NCBI RefSeq assembly: GCF_041821065.1 | Contig: NZ_JBGUAX010000001.1 | Span: 186,001 to 250,000, forward strand | Direction: 5' to 3' | DNA length: 64,000 nucleotides | Source of the DNA: Egicoccus sp. AB-alg2 | Lineage (GTDB): Bacteria > Actinomycetota > Nitriliruptoria > Nitriliruptorales > Nitriliruptoraceae | Shown: positions 1 through 8,478 of the stretch, one piece after another | How positions within the stretch are numbered: the stretch's first letter is position 1 | Layout: each line of letters opens with the position of its first letter | Notes under the pieces: model-generated | Told to the model about the DNA's origin: nothing | The model's database searches: none | The model's input: the letters and a program-made list of their open reading frames with translations, nothing else | Translations under genes and position numbers: made by a program

Positions 1-153
1 CACGCCGACGGCGACGCCGTGCTGGAACCCGAACCCGGCGAGTCGCCGCACGTCGGCTGGTTCGACCTCGACGCGGTGCGCCACGTCGGCGACGCGTCGC
101 TGGTCTCCGCCGCGGAGGCGGCGCTGGGGATCACGATCGGCGCCGTCCGCTGA
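1..153 (+). CDS. Nudix-like hydrolase, C-terminal fragment (5' end outside window)
   Basis: Frame 1 is open from the window edge to a TGA at 151-153 and gives 50 residues. The stretch ESPHVGWFDLDAV followed by a short acidic helix resembles the end of Nudix-fold hydrolases, where a conserved G-W-F/V strand precedes the last helix. The Nudix box itself would lie upstream of the window, so the family call rests on the tail only. The gene is convergent with the broken gene that ends at 161. Confidence 0.45.
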   Translation, partial: HADGDAVLEPEPGESPHVGWFDLDAVRHVGDASLVSAAEAALGITIGAVR

Positions 154-160
154 AGCCGCG

Positions 161-516
161 TCAGGACGGCGGCAGCTCGATCGCCACCGGCGCCGACAGC
201 CCGGCCGCGTCAGCCGAGCCCGGTTCGTGCGGAAAGCCGCGGACCTCGCGCCGGAAGGCGTGCAGCGTCAGCCGGCCGGCCTTCGCATCCAGGTCGCCGA
301 GGAGCGGGTCAGCTCGGGCGCCGGGCCGAAGTCACCGGCGTGGATGCCGAAGACCTCCCCGTCCGACGCGAACGCGTAGCCGGCGACGTCGTACTGCCCC
401 CGCAGCGTCACGACCAGCTCGTCCGCCTCGTGGCGCCAACCACCCTGGTCACCGTCCCACACGGCGGCCGGGTGGGGTCGCGGTCCGCGCCGCCCGTCCT
501 CCTCGACCGTCAGCAT
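161..516 (-). pseudogene. Hypothetical protein with an apparent -1 frameshift
   Basis: Two abutting minus-strand frames each look coding. The first starts at ATG 516 and reads as a soluble protein (DELVVTLRGQYDVAGYAF, then FGIHAGDFGPAPE) before an in-frame stop at 268. The second frame opens only after its own stop at 332-334 and gives LLGDLDAKAGRLTLHAF and a natural-looking tail ending PVAIELPPS with TGA at 161-163. Joining them needs a -1 shift between about 334 and 268. The frame is also open upstream of ATG 516, and no strong ribosome site precedes that codon, so the start is uncertain. The gene lies 40 bases downstream of nucS on the same strand. It may be a decayed gene, a sequencing error or a programmed shift. 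I do not recognise the family. Confidence 0.45.
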
Positions 517-556
517 CGGCGTGCCGCGGACCTCGACCTCGTTCCGGAAGTGGCGA

Positions 557-1216
557 TCAGAACAGGCGGAGGTGGACCTCTTCCTCGCCGCGCAGGCGGG
601 CGAGGTCGACCTCGACGCACGCGATGCCGCGGGACTCGGCCAGCACGCGCGCCTGCGGCTTGATGACCGTCGCCGCGAACACCCCGCGCACGGGCGTGAG
701 CAGCGGGTCGCGCTGCATCCGCTCCAGGTAGCGGGTCAGCTGCTCGACCCCGTCGATCTCGCCGATTCGCTTGATCTCAACGGCGACCGCGCCGCCGTCG
801 GCGTCCCGGCACAGCAGGTCGACCGGTCCGAGGTCGGTGCGGAACTCGCGCTGGACGCAGACCAGGTCCGGCTCGAGGTGGGACGGGTGGGCCGCCAGCA
901 GTTCCTGCAGCTCGCGCTCGACGCCGTCCAGGGTGAGCCCGCGTTCCATGTCGAGCTCGTAGCTGACGTCCTCGAGGACGTGCTCCAGCTCGATCGTCAG
1001 CCGCTCGCCCTTCGGGTTGGTGACCACCCACCGGCCGGCTTCCTCGCGGAGGGTGTTGGGCGCGTTCATCCAGTTCAGCGGCTTGTAGGCCCCCACGTCG
1101 GCGTGCAGGGCGACGCAGCCGTCCGCCTTGACCATGATGAGCCGGACAGCGCTGGTGAGGGTCGACGACAGCCGACCCTCGTAGGTCGCGGAGCACCGCG
1201 CGACGAGCAGGCGCAT
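557..1216 (-). CDS. nucS: NucS/EndoMS mismatch-specific endonuclease
   Basis: The 219-residue protein has the usual NucS length and layout. An N-terminal DNA-binding part includes LNWMNAPNTLRE. The C-terminal PD-(D/E)xK nuclease is visible as GPVDLLCRD followed by AVEIKRIGEIDGVEQLTRY. The last residues, HLRLF, match the C-terminal LRLF type tail that binds the sliding clamp in this family. Known role: NucS cuts both strands at mismatches and replaces MutS/MutL repair in most Actinobacteria and many archaea. It starts at ATG 1216 and is transcribed divergently from ychF across a 174-base gap. Its presence supports an actinobacterial host. Confidence 0.93.
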   Translation of the reverse strand: MRLLVARCSATYEGRLSSTLTSAVRLIMVKADGCVALHADVGAYKPLNWMNAPNTLREEAGRWVVTNPKGERLTIELEHVLEDVSYELDMERGLTLDGVERELQELLAAHPSHLEPDLVCVQREFRTDLGPVDLLCRDADGGAVAVEIKRIGEIDGVEQLTRYLERMQRDPLLTPVRGVFAATVIKPQARVLAESRGIACVEVDLARLRGEEEVHLRLF

Positions 1217-1390
1217 GGCGCGGGACCGTACCGCCGGCCCGGACGGCCACCAACCCGTCGCGCACGCGGCCGCCCCGGGGGCCCACGACCGCCGGTGGGC
1301 TACGCTCGTGGACCGGGTCCCGGCCGCGCGGCGCGCGCCGGCCGTGCGGTACCCGCCACTCCCCGTTCCACGTTCCCGGAAGGTCCCGCC

Positions 1391-2482
1391 GTGGCGCTCC
1401 AGGTCGGTCTCGTCGGCCTGCCCAACGTCGGCAAGTCGACCCTGTTCAACGCCGTCTCGCAGGCCGGCGCGGAAGCCGCCAACTTCCCGTTCTGCACCAT
1501 CGACCCCAACGTCGGCGTGGTCGCGGTGCCCGACGCCCGCCTGACGCGGCTCGCCGAGCTGGCCCAGTCCGCCAAGGTGGTGCCGACCGCGATCGAGTTC
1601 GTGGACATCGCCGGGCTGGTCGCCGGCGCGTCCCAGGGCGAGGGGCTCGGCAACCAGTTCCTGGCGCACATCCGCGAGGTCGACGCGATCTGCAACGTGG
1701 TGCGCTGCTTCGAGGACGACGACATCGTCCACGTCAGCGGCTCGGTCGACCCGGCCCGCGACATCGAGGTGATCACGACCGAGCTGGTGCTGGCCGACCT
1801 CGCCACGACGGAGAAGCGGCTGGAGCGCGCGACGCGGGCCGCCCGCAGCGGCGACAAGGACCTCGCGCGCGAACGCGACCAGGTCCTGGCCCTGCGCGAC
1901 CACCTCGCCGAGGGCCACGTGGCGCGCACCTTCGCCGGCGACCTGGAGCCGTCGGTCGCACGCGAGCTGTCGCTGCTGACCGCCAAGCCGGTTCTGTACG
2001 CCGCCAACGTCGCCGAGGACGACCTGCCGGACGGCAACGCCCACGTCGACGTGGTGCGCAAGCTCGCCGAGGAGGAGGGCGCCGAGGTCGTGGTGATCTC
2101 CGCCCAGGTCGAGGCCGAGCTCGCGGAGCTCGAGGGCCCCGAGCGCGACGAGTACCTCGCCTCGCTGGGACTGGAGCGCTCCGGCCTCGAGCGCCTGATC
2201 GACCGCGCCTACCGGCTGCTCGGGCTGCTGACCTACTTCACGGCCGGGCCGAAGGAGAGCCGGGCGTGGACGGTGCCGGCCGGCTCGACCGCGCCGCGGG
2301 CCGCCCGCGAGATCCACACCGACTTCGAGCGCGGCTTCATCAAGGCCGAGGTCATCGCCTTCGACGACTACGACCGCCTGGGATCCGAGGCGGCCGCCCG
2401 AGAGGCCGGCCGCCTGCGGATCGAGGGCAAGGAGTACGTGGTCGCGGACGGCGACGTCATCCACTTCCGCTTTAACGTCTAG
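1391..2482 (+). CDS. ychF: YchF/OLA1-type redox-sensitive ribosome-binding ATPase
   Basis: A 363-residue TRAFAC P-loop protein of exactly the normal YchF length. Near the N-terminus are the P-loop GLPNVGKST, switch region NFPFCTIDPNVG and the DIAGL Walker B segment. A coiled-coil insertion (ATTEKRLERATRAARSGDKD) follows, and the C-terminal TGS domain contains TYFTAGPKESRAW and a tail ending HFRFNV. The GTG at 1391 is chosen because GGAAGGTC lies just upstream and the P-loop then falls at the usual position; the frame is open far upstream without recognisable sequence. YchF binds 70S ribosomes and prefers ATP over GTP. Confidence 0.95.
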   Translation: MALQVGLVGLPNVGKSTLFNAVSQAGAEAANFPFCTIDPNVGVVAVPDARLTRLAELAQSAKVVPTAIEFVDIAGLVAGASQGEGLGNQFLAHIREVDAICNVVRCFEDDDIVHVSGSVDPARDIEVITTELVLADLATTEKRLERATRAARSGDKDLARERDQVLALRDHLAEGHVARTFAGDLEPSVARELSLLTAKPVLYAANVAEDDLPDGNAHVDVVRKLAEEEGAEVVVISAQVEAELAELEGPERDEYLASLGLERSGLERLIDRAYRLLGLLTYFTAGPKESRAWTVPAGSTAPRAAREIHTDFERGFIKAEVIAFDDYDRLGSEAAAREAGRLRIEGKEYVVADGDVIHFRFNV

Positions 2483-2554
2483 ACCACGGCGCCCGACGTG
2501 GGCGTCACCACGAGCTGCCCCGACCAGAGCGGGGCGACCAGGAGGCGATTCGAC

Positions 2555-2743
2555 ATGGCCCGGACAGAGCCCATCACGCGACTCGAGGTGGCCGCCTGTC
2601 CCACCCACCGCGTCGACGTCAAACACTACGGGCCCTACGAGGTCGGCTGCGCGTGCCTGAACGACGAGCGCCGCGCCGAACTGGCGGAGCGGCTCGAGCG
2701 GGCGCGCGCGGAAGGCAACCCGCTCGCCGAGATGGCCGAATGA
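2555..2743 (+). CDS. Small Cys/His-containing hypothetical protein
   Basis: Sixty-two residues starting at ATG 2555, eleven bases after a strong AGGAGGCGA ribosome site. The N-terminal half has a CPTH motif and a later GCACLND motif, three cysteines and two histidines that could bind one metal. The C-terminal half is a charged helix (RRAELAERLERARAEG). No membrane segment or signal peptide. It sits between ychF and the AarF-family kinase on the same strand. I do not recognise a named family; the strong ribosome site and strong codon bias toward G/C third positions support it being real. Confidence 0.6.
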   Translation: MARTEPITRLEVAACPTHRVDVKHYGPYEVGCACLNDERRAELAERLERARAEGNPLAEMAE

Positions 2744-2809
2744 CACGGCCGGCCGCCCGCCCGGAGCCGAACGCCTGACGACCCTGCCCCGGACGAACGG
2801 GATCATCGC

Positions 2810-4219
2810 GTGGCACGCAAGGGACTCGGTGGCCGACTGCAACGCGGCGCCCGCCTCGCCCGCACGGGCGTGCGCGGCGCCTCGGGGCTGGCCGGCGCGA
2901 AGGCGCGCCAGCTGGCCGGCCGGCCCGGCGCGGACGACGACGCCCACCGCGAGCTGGCCGCCAACCTCGCCGAGGTGCTCGGTGACATGAAGGGCGCCGC
3001 GATGAAGCTCGGCCAGCTGCTGAGCTTCGTCGACCTCGACCTGCCGCCCGACGTGCGCAACGTCTACCACGACGCGCTGGCGGAACTGCGTGACGCGGCG
3101 CCCGCCTTCGACCCGGCCGCGATCGACCAGGTGCTGCGCGAGGAGTACGGCGCCGCCCCGGAGACGGTGTTCGCGACGTTCGACCGCACGCCGCTGGCGG
3201 CCGCGTCGATCGGGCAGGTCCACGCCGCCACCCTCGACGACGGCCGCGACGTCGTCGTCAAGGTCCAGTACCCCGGGGTCGCCGAGGCCGTGCGCGCGGA
3301 CCTGCGCAACGCGGAGACGTTCCGGCCCATCGCACGGCTCATGGCGCCCAACCAGGAGATCGAGCCACTGCTCGAGGAACTGCGCGAGCGCATCGACGAC
3401 GAGCTCGACTACCAGCGCGAGGCCCGCTACCAGCGGGCGTTCGCGACCCGCTACGCGGGGCATCCGTTCATCCGCGTGCCCGACATCGTCGGCGACCTGT
3501 GCCGCAACCGTGTGCTCGTCAGCGAACGCGTCCGTGGGGAACGCTTCGACACGGTCGCCACGCAGGCCGACGAGGACACCCGCCAGCGCGTCGGCGAGAT
3601 CGTCTTCCGCTACGCCTTCGGGTCGATCGGTCGCTTCCGGCTGTTCAACGGCGACCCCCACCCGGGCAACTACCTGATCGAGGCCGAGGGGTCGGCCGCC
3701 GACGGGGGCGTGCGCGTCGCCTTCCTCGACTACGGCTCGGTGAAGATGTTCACGCGCGAGCGCTACGCGTCGATGCGTGCTGTCGAGGAGTCGGTGGCGC
3801 GGGCCGACCGCGGCGAGGCCATCGCCGCCCTGCGCGACGCCGGGTTCCTGCCGAAGACGGTCCGGGTCGACGAGGACCTCGTCCACGACTGGTTCCGGCT
3901 CTACACGCGGCCGGTGCTGGCAGCACAGCCGTTCACGTTCACGCCGGACTATGCCGCCGAGGTGATCCGCTCCACCACCGACCCGCGCAGCCCGTACAGC
4001 GAGATGCTGCGCAAGCTCAACCTGCCACCGGACTACCTGCTGCTCAACCGCATCCAGTGGGGGCTGAACTCCGTGCTCGGTCGGCTCGGCGCCACCAACG
4101 ACTGGAAGGCGATCCGCGACGAGTACGTCGTGCCCGACGCGCCGCCGGCCACCCCGCTGGGCAAGCTCGACGCGGCCTGGTGGCGTGACCGCGATCCGGA
4201 GATCGACCCGCCGGCCTGA
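2810..4219 (+). CDS. ABC1/AarF/UbiB-family atypical kinase
   Basis: A 469-residue ABC1-fold protein. The family-specific KxGQ motif is present as MKLGQLLSF near residue 65, followed by the alanine-rich nucleotide loop AASIGQVHAA, the lysine strand VVVKVQYPGV, the catalytic NGDPHPGNY segment and FLDYGSVK, which replaces the usual DFG. UbiB/COQ8 proteins are ATPases that support isoprenoid quinone synthesis or lipid trafficking; many Actinobacteria carry several paralogues of unknown substrate. No C-terminal membrane anchor is obvious, unlike classical UbiB. GTG 2810 is the first start and is preceded by only a weak ribosome site. Confidence 0.88.
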   Translation: MARKGLGGRLQRGARLARTGVRGASGLAGAKARQLAGRPGADDDAHRELAANLAEVLGDMKGAAMKLGQLLSFVDLDLPPDVRNVYHDALAELRDAAPAFDPAAIDQVLREEYGAAPETVFATFDRTPLAAASIGQVHAATLDDGRDVVVKVQYPGVAEAVRADLRNAETFRPIARLMAPNQEIEPLLEELRERIDDELDYQREARYQRAFATRYAGHPFIRVPDIVGDLCRNRVLVSERVRGERFDTVATQADEDTRQRVGEIVFRYAFGSIGRFRLFNGDPHPGNYLIEAEGSAADGGVRVAFLDYGSVKMFTRERYASMRAVEESVARADRGEAIAALRDAGFLPKTVRVDEDLVHDWFRLYTRPVLAAQPFTFTPDYAAEVIRSTTDPRSPYSEMLRKLNLPPDYLLLNRIQWGLNSVLGRLGATNDWKAIRDEYVVPDAPPATPLGKLDAAWWRDRDPEIDPPA

Positions 4220-4244
4220 GACGCGGGCGCAGGCGCCGACCCGG

Positions 4245-5414
4245 TCAGCCGGGCAGGCGGGCGCCGTGGTCGGCCGCGAGCGTGTCGAGCCACCGGGTCA
4301 CGAACAGCGCGAGGTGACCGCGCTGCAGCGACGCCGAGGGGCGGAAGCGGCCGTCACCGGTACCGGCGGCCCAGCCCGCCTCGACGGCCTGGTTCACGGG
4401 CGTCTCGTGGGCGCCGTGGTCGTCGAAGAACCAGTCCCGCTTCGGGGCGGGCAGACGCTGGCCGGTGCAATGCTCGTGGGCCTGGACCAGCATGCGGGCC
4501 ATCTGCCCGCGCGTGACCGGCGCCTGGGGGCGGAAGGTGCCGTCCTCGTAGCCGCTGATCACGCCCGCCCGGGCCAGGGCGTGGATCGCGTTCGCGTGCT
4601 CGTGCCGGGGCGAGACGTCGGCGAAGCGGTGGTCGTCGGGTGCGGGCAGCTGCCCACCGCTGTGCTCGATGGTGCGGGCCACGAAGCTCGCGAGCTGGGC
4701 GCGGGTGACCGTGCGCCCCGGCGAGAACTTCGTCGCGCTGGTGCCCTTGGCGACGTCCCACCAGGCGAGGCAGTCCACGGCCCGCCGCTGCGCGCTGGAC
4801 ACGTCGGTGAACCCGCTCGCCGGCACCCGCCCCGACGGGCAGGCGACGTCGATGTCGCGCGGCTGCGGCTGCGGCAACCGGTTCGGCGACGTGCTTCCGT
4901 CGGGGCGGCGGAACACGGCCGTGGCGTACATCCGGCCATTGTCGGCGATCGTGACGCCGATGCCGACCTCGGTGAACGAGGTGCTCAACAGGTTGTCGCG
5001 GTGGCCGGGCGACTCCAGCCAGCCACGCATGATGCGGTCGGCCGTCGGCCGCCAGCCGCCGATCGCGTCGACCGGGCCGGCCCAGGCGATGTTCTCGCCC
5101 CAGGTGCGCCAGCAGCAGATCTGGTGGCTGACCGACGGGTTGTGCCGGAACGCACCGGTGCGGGCCATCTGGTCCGACCAGCCGCGGGCCGCCTCGCGCA
5201 GGTCGCCCCGCACGACCAGCGCCGGGCGTGAGCGGTCCCGGCGGGCCTCGTTGTGCGCCGCGACCAGACGCGCCTCGGCCTTGGCCTCCGCGGAGGTCCG
5301 CTCCGGCACCGCGTGTGCCGCACCGGCCATGGGCACGAGCCCGACCGGGGCCAGCAGGGCGAACGCGGTCAACAGGACGAGGACGGGCGGGACACGACGG
5401 GCACGCGCCGACAT
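4245..5414 (-). CDS. Secreted CAP-domain protein with three SLH repeats
   Basis: A 389-residue exported protein. ATG 5414 follows a CAGGAA ribosome site and gives a signal peptide (residues 1-35: ARR, a hydrophobic core, then AHA). Residues about 45-170 form a CAP/SCP domain with AAHNEARRD, HNPSVSHQ, GENIAWAG and ESPGHRDNLLS. Three S-layer homology repeats follow at about 201-250, 263-313 and 328-376, each with an F-x-D-V/D start and a TR-(A/G)-Q/H helix. CAP proteins act outside the cell, some as proteases or lipid binders. SLH repeats normally dock to pyruvylated secondary cell-wall polymer, so the protein is probably wall-attached. A frame extension upstream lacks signal-peptide character and is rejected. 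Confidence 0.92.
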   Translation of the reverse strand: MSARARRVPPVLVLLTAFALLAPVGLVPMAGAAHAVPERTSAEAKAEARLVAAHNEARRDRSRPALVVRGDLREAARGWSDQMARTGAFRHNPSVSHQICCWRTWGENIAWAGPVDAIGGWRPTADRIMRGWLESPGHRDNLLSTSFTEVGIGVTIADNGRMYATAVFRRPDGSTSPNRLPQPQPRDIDVACPSGRVPASGFTDVSSAQRRAVDCLAWWDVAKGTSATKFSPGRTVTRAQLASFVARTIEHSGGQLPAPDDHRFADVSPRHEHANAIHALARAGVISGYEDGTFRPQAPVTRGQMARMLVQAHEHCTGQRLPAPKRDWFFDDHGAHETPVNQAVEAGWAAGTGDGRFRPSASLQRGHLALFVTRWLDTLAADHGARLPG

Positions 5415-5525
5415 GCGGTTCCTGGGCTCGGGAGCGGTGGGCGAGGGTGAGACAGGACCCGGGTCCCGGGTCCGCGCGGTGGGCATATCGAACGTCCCGA
5501 GGCGACGACGAGTTCCACGCATGCG

Positions 5526-5570
5526 CCGGCCCCGACCGGTGCCTCGCTGAGCGCACGTGATCGGGGCCGG
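5526..5570 (-). terminator. Hairpin downstream of the acyl-CoA ligase gene
   Basis: Perfect 10-base arms CCGGCCCCGA (5526-5535) and TCGGGGCCGG (5561-5570) flank a 25-base loop, 18 bases past the fadD stop. There is no U-tract, as is common for actinobacterial terminators. It separates fadD from the CAP-SLH gene, which reads in the same direction. Confidence 0.5.
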
Positions 5571-5587
5571 TGACGACCGCGGTGGTC

Positions 5588-7384
5588 CTACGACTTGCTG
5601 CCGGCGTAGACGTCGTCGATCACGTGGCCGTACTTCTCCGAGACGACGTGCCGCTTGACCGACATCTTCTGGCTGAGTTCCACGCCCACCTCGAAGTCCT
5701 CGGGCAGGATGCGGAAGGTCCGGATCGACTCGGCCTTGGACACGGCCTGGTTGGCCTCGTCGACCGCCTTCTGTACCTCGGCACGCAGGTCCGGGTCGTC
5801 CACGAGGTCGGCGACGGTCTTGCCGGCCTTGCCGTTGGCCTCGGCCCAGGTCGCGAACGCCTCGGGGTCGATCGTGATGAGGGCGGCGATGAACGGCTTG
5901 CCGTCACCGACGACCATCGACTGGCTGACCAGCGCGTGGGCGCGCATCCGGTCCTCGAGGATGGCCGGGGCGACGTTCTTCCCGCCGGCGGTGACCAGGA
6001 TCTCCTTCTTGCGGCCGGTGATCCTGAGGTAGCCCTCGCCGTCGAGCTGGCCGATGTCGCCGGTGTGGAACCAGCCGTCGTCCTCCAGCACCTCGCGGGT
6101 GGCGTCCTCGTTCTGGTAGTAGCCGACGAAGATGTTGCCGCCCTTGAGCAGGACCTCGCCGTCCTCGGCGATCTTGACCGAGACACCCGGCAGCGGCTTG
6201 CCGACCGTGCCGATCTTGAACGCGTCGGGCCGGTTGACGCTGGCGGGAGCGGTCGTCTCCGTCAGGCCGTAGCCCTCCAGGATCGTGACGCCGATGCCGT
6301 TGAAGAAGTGGCCGAGCCGCTCGCCGAGCGCCGCACCGCCGGACACCGCGTAGCGGACGTTGCCGCCCATCGCGGCCCGCAGCTTGCCGTAGACGAGCTT
6401 GTCGAACAGCCCGTGCTGCAGCTTCGTGCCGAAGCCGACCGCACCGGCGGCTTGCTCACGCGAGTACTGCTCCGCGACGGCGGCCGCCTTGTCGAAGATC
6501 TTGCCCTTGCCGTCGCCGTGTGCCTTCTGCTGCGCGCCGTTGAAGACCTTCTCGAACACGCGGGGCACGGCCAGCAGGAAGGTCGGCTTGAACATGCCGA
6601 GCTCCTCGAGGAGCTGCGGGATGCCCGTGGAGTAGCCCAGCTTCACGCCGGCGTTGATCGTGGCGACCTGGATGTAGCGGGCGAAGATGTGCGCCAGCGG
6701 CAGGAACAGCAGCGTGCTCTCGCTGGGCCGCATGACCTCGCTGATCGCGGACTCGCTCTGGGCGACGTTCCAGGCGAAGTTCCGGTGCGTGAGCTCGCAG
6801 CCCTTCGGCCGGCCGGTCGTGCCCGACGTGTAGACCAGCGTGGCGAGGTCGTCGGCCGTGACCGCGGAGGCGCGCTGCTGCACCTGCTCGTCGGTGACGT
6901 CGGCGCCGGCCGCCTTGAGCGTGTCCAGGCCGCCTTCCTCGATGACGAAGACGTTGCGGCAGTTCGGCAGCTTGCCGGACACCTCGTCGAAGATCGAGCG
7001 CAGTTCCGGGGTCTCGATGACGATGCCGACGGCGTCGGAGTCGGAGACGATCCACTCCACCTGCTCGGCCGAGGAGGTCTCGTAGATCGGCACCGTGACG
7101 GCGCCCGCCGCCCAGATCGCGTAGTCGAGGACCGTCCACTCCAGTCGGGTCGCCGACATGATGCAGACCCGCTCGCCCGGCTCCACACCGAGCCCGATCA
7201 GGCCCTTCGCGACCGCGGTCACCTCGTCGACGAACTGGCGGACCGTCCAGTCCACGAAGGTGTCGCCCACCCGGTGGGAGACCGCCACCCGGTCCGGCGA
7301 CGTGCGCGCGGCTTCGAACAGCGGGCCGGTGAGGTTTGCCCCGTCGGGCACCGCGACCTCGCCCGGGCTGGTGTACTCCTGCAT
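5588..7384 (-). CDS. Long-chain fatty acid--CoA ligase (FadD15-type AMP-forming synthetase)
   Basis: A 598-residue ANL-superfamily adenylate-forming enzyme. The phosphate loop is LVYTSGTTGRPKGCELTHRN, the A5 motif EGYGLTETTAP, the A7 motif WFHTGDIG, and the A8-A10 hinge region has ITGRKKEILVTAGGKNVAP with the late catalytic lysine near SQKMSVKRH. The length and the inserted region between A3 and A5 fit the long-chain FadD15 group. It activates fatty acids to acyl-AMP and then acyl-CoA, probably at the membrane surface. ATG 7384 has a GGGGAG ribosome site seven bases upstream. It is divergent from an enoyl-CoA hydratase gene, which fits shared control of fatty acid use. Confidence 0.93.
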   Translation of the reverse strand: MQEYTSPGEVAVPDGANLTGPLFEAARTSPDRVAVSHRVGDTFVDWTVRQFVDEVTAVAKGLIGLGVEPGERVCIMSATRLEWTVLDYAIWAAGAVTVPIYETSSAEQVEWIVSDSDAVGIVIETPELRSIFDEVSGKLPNCRNVFVIEEGGLDTLKAAGADVTDEQVQQRASAVTADDLATLVYTSGTTGRPKGCELTHRNFAWNVAQSESAISEVMRPSESTLLFLPLAHIFARYIQVATINAGVKLGYSTGIPQLLEELGMFKPTFLLAVPRVFEKVFNGAQQKAHGDGKGKIFDKAAAVAEQYSREQAAGAVGFGTKLQHGLFDKLVYGKLRAAMGGNVRYAVSGGAALGERLGHFFNGIGVTILEGYGLTETTAPASVNRPDAFKIGTVGKPLPGVSVKIAEDGEVLLKGGNIFVGYYQNEDATREVLEDDGWFHTGDIGQLDGEGYLRITGRKKEILVTAGGKNVAPAILEDRMRAHALVSQSMVVGDGKPFIAALITIDPEAFATWAEANGKAGKTVADLVDDPDLRAEVQKAVDEANQAVSKAESIRTFRILPEDFEVGVELSQKMSVKRHVVSEKYGHVIDDVYAGSKS

Positions 7385-7637
7385 GTCGTCTCCCCTTGCC
7401 GTGCTCGGCGTCATCCCGTTTCTGGCCGGTAGGGGTCGGACACGAATTCGTCCGCGACCGCGGTCCCCCACCGTCGACCTTCGGCTTGCCGGCAGGCCTG
7501 GCTGCGTGCCGGTGCCTCCCTCGGCGCTGATCGTAGCAAGCACCCCACACGGACCGGAGGTGCCGGTGGGTCGCGGGGGTGCGACGGCTAGCGTCGGTCG
7601 GGTTCCTGGTTCGCCGACGCTCCGGACGATTCCTGCC

Positions 7638-8405
7638 ATGGACGTGCACACCCGGATCCACGGGCCCGTCGCGGTCGTGACCATCGACCGGCCGACGGTG
7701 CGCAACGCCGTCGACCGCCCGACGGCGGACGCCCTGCTCGACGCCTGCGAGGCGGCGGACGCCGACCCGGACGTCGCGGTGCTGGTGCTGACCGGAGCGG
7801 GCGGCACCTTCTGTGCGGGCGCGGACCTACATGCCGTCGACGACCCGCAGCGGCGCAACCGCCTGGAGCGCAACGACCTCGGCCCCATGGGTCCGACCCG
7901 CCGGATGCCGAGCAAGCCCGTCATCGCGGCCGTCGAGGGACACGCCGTCGCCGGCGGCCTGGAGCTCGCCCTGTGGTGCGACCTGCGGGTGGCGGCCAGC
8001 GACGCCGTGTTCGGGGTGTTCTGCCGACGCTGGGGCGTGCCCCTGATCGACGGCGGCACGGTGCGCCTGCCGAGGATCGTCGGGCACGGCCGCGCGCTCG
8101 ACCTCGTGCTTACGGGACGTCCGGTGGACGCCGAGGAGGCGCTCGCGATCGGTCTCGTCACCCGCGTGGTGGCGCCCGGCGAGGCGCTGGCGGCGGCCGT
8201 GGAGCTCGGTGGGCAGTTGTCCGCGCTCCCCCAGCGCACGCTGCGCGCCGACCTCGCCTCCACCCGGGCGGCGTTCGACCGGCCGTTGCCCGAGGCCCTG
8301 CTCGCCGAGCACGACGGCGGCGTGGCGGCGATCGAGGCGGGCGGCATGGCCGACGTCGCCCACTTCCGGGCCGGGGCCGGCCGCCACGGCGCGCCGCCGC
8401 CCTAG
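7638..8405 (+). CDS. Enoyl-CoA hydratase/isomerase-family (crotonase) protein
   Basis: A 255-residue crotonase-fold protein. The oxyanion-hole segments are GTFCAGADLHAV and AVEGHAVAGGLELALWCD. The active-site region reads RRWGVPLIDGGTVRLPRIVG, where classical hydratases have a catalytic glutamate near PE(V/I)GLG; the usual glutamate is not evident, so the exact reaction (hydratase, isomerase or other) is open. It uses CoA thioesters in the cytoplasm. It starts at ATG 7638, 253 bases from the divergent acyl-CoA ligase. The C-terminal HFRAGAGRHG is typical of EchA-type proteins. Confidence 0.88.
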   Translation: MDVHTRIHGPVAVVTIDRPTVRNAVDRPTADALLDACEAADADPDVAVLVLTGAGGTFCAGADLHAVDDPQRRNRLERNDLGPMGPTRRMPSKPVIAAVEGHAVAGGLELALWCDLRVAASDAVFGVFCRRWGVPLIDGGTVRLPRIVGHGRALDLVLTGRPVDAEEALAIGLVTRVVAPGEALAAAVELGGQLSALPQRTLRADLASTRAAFDRPLPEALLAEHDGGVAAIEAGGMADVAHFRAGAGRHGAPPP

Positions 8406-8418
8406 CCGCCGCAAACGC

Positions 8419-8475
8419 GCGCGCCGTCGCGGGCGTGGCGCGCCGTCGCGGGCGTGGCGCGCCGCCGCGGTCGTG
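8419..8475. repeat. Three tandem copies of a 19-bp GC-rich unit
   Basis: Unit GCGCGCCGTCGCGGGCGTG at 8419-8437 and 8438-8456 is identical; the third copy (8457-8475) differs at two positions. The array lies in the 73-base gap between the stops of the convergent crotonase and RuvC-like genes, so it may serve as a terminator region or be a variable-number repeat. Confidence 0.85.
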
Positions 8476-8478
8476 GCG

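Noticed and set aside
521-1390. N-terminal extension of the ychF frame over nucS
   Set aside because: YchF of normal length starts at 1391 with a ribosome site; the upstream part is opposite nucS and reads as non-protein-like.
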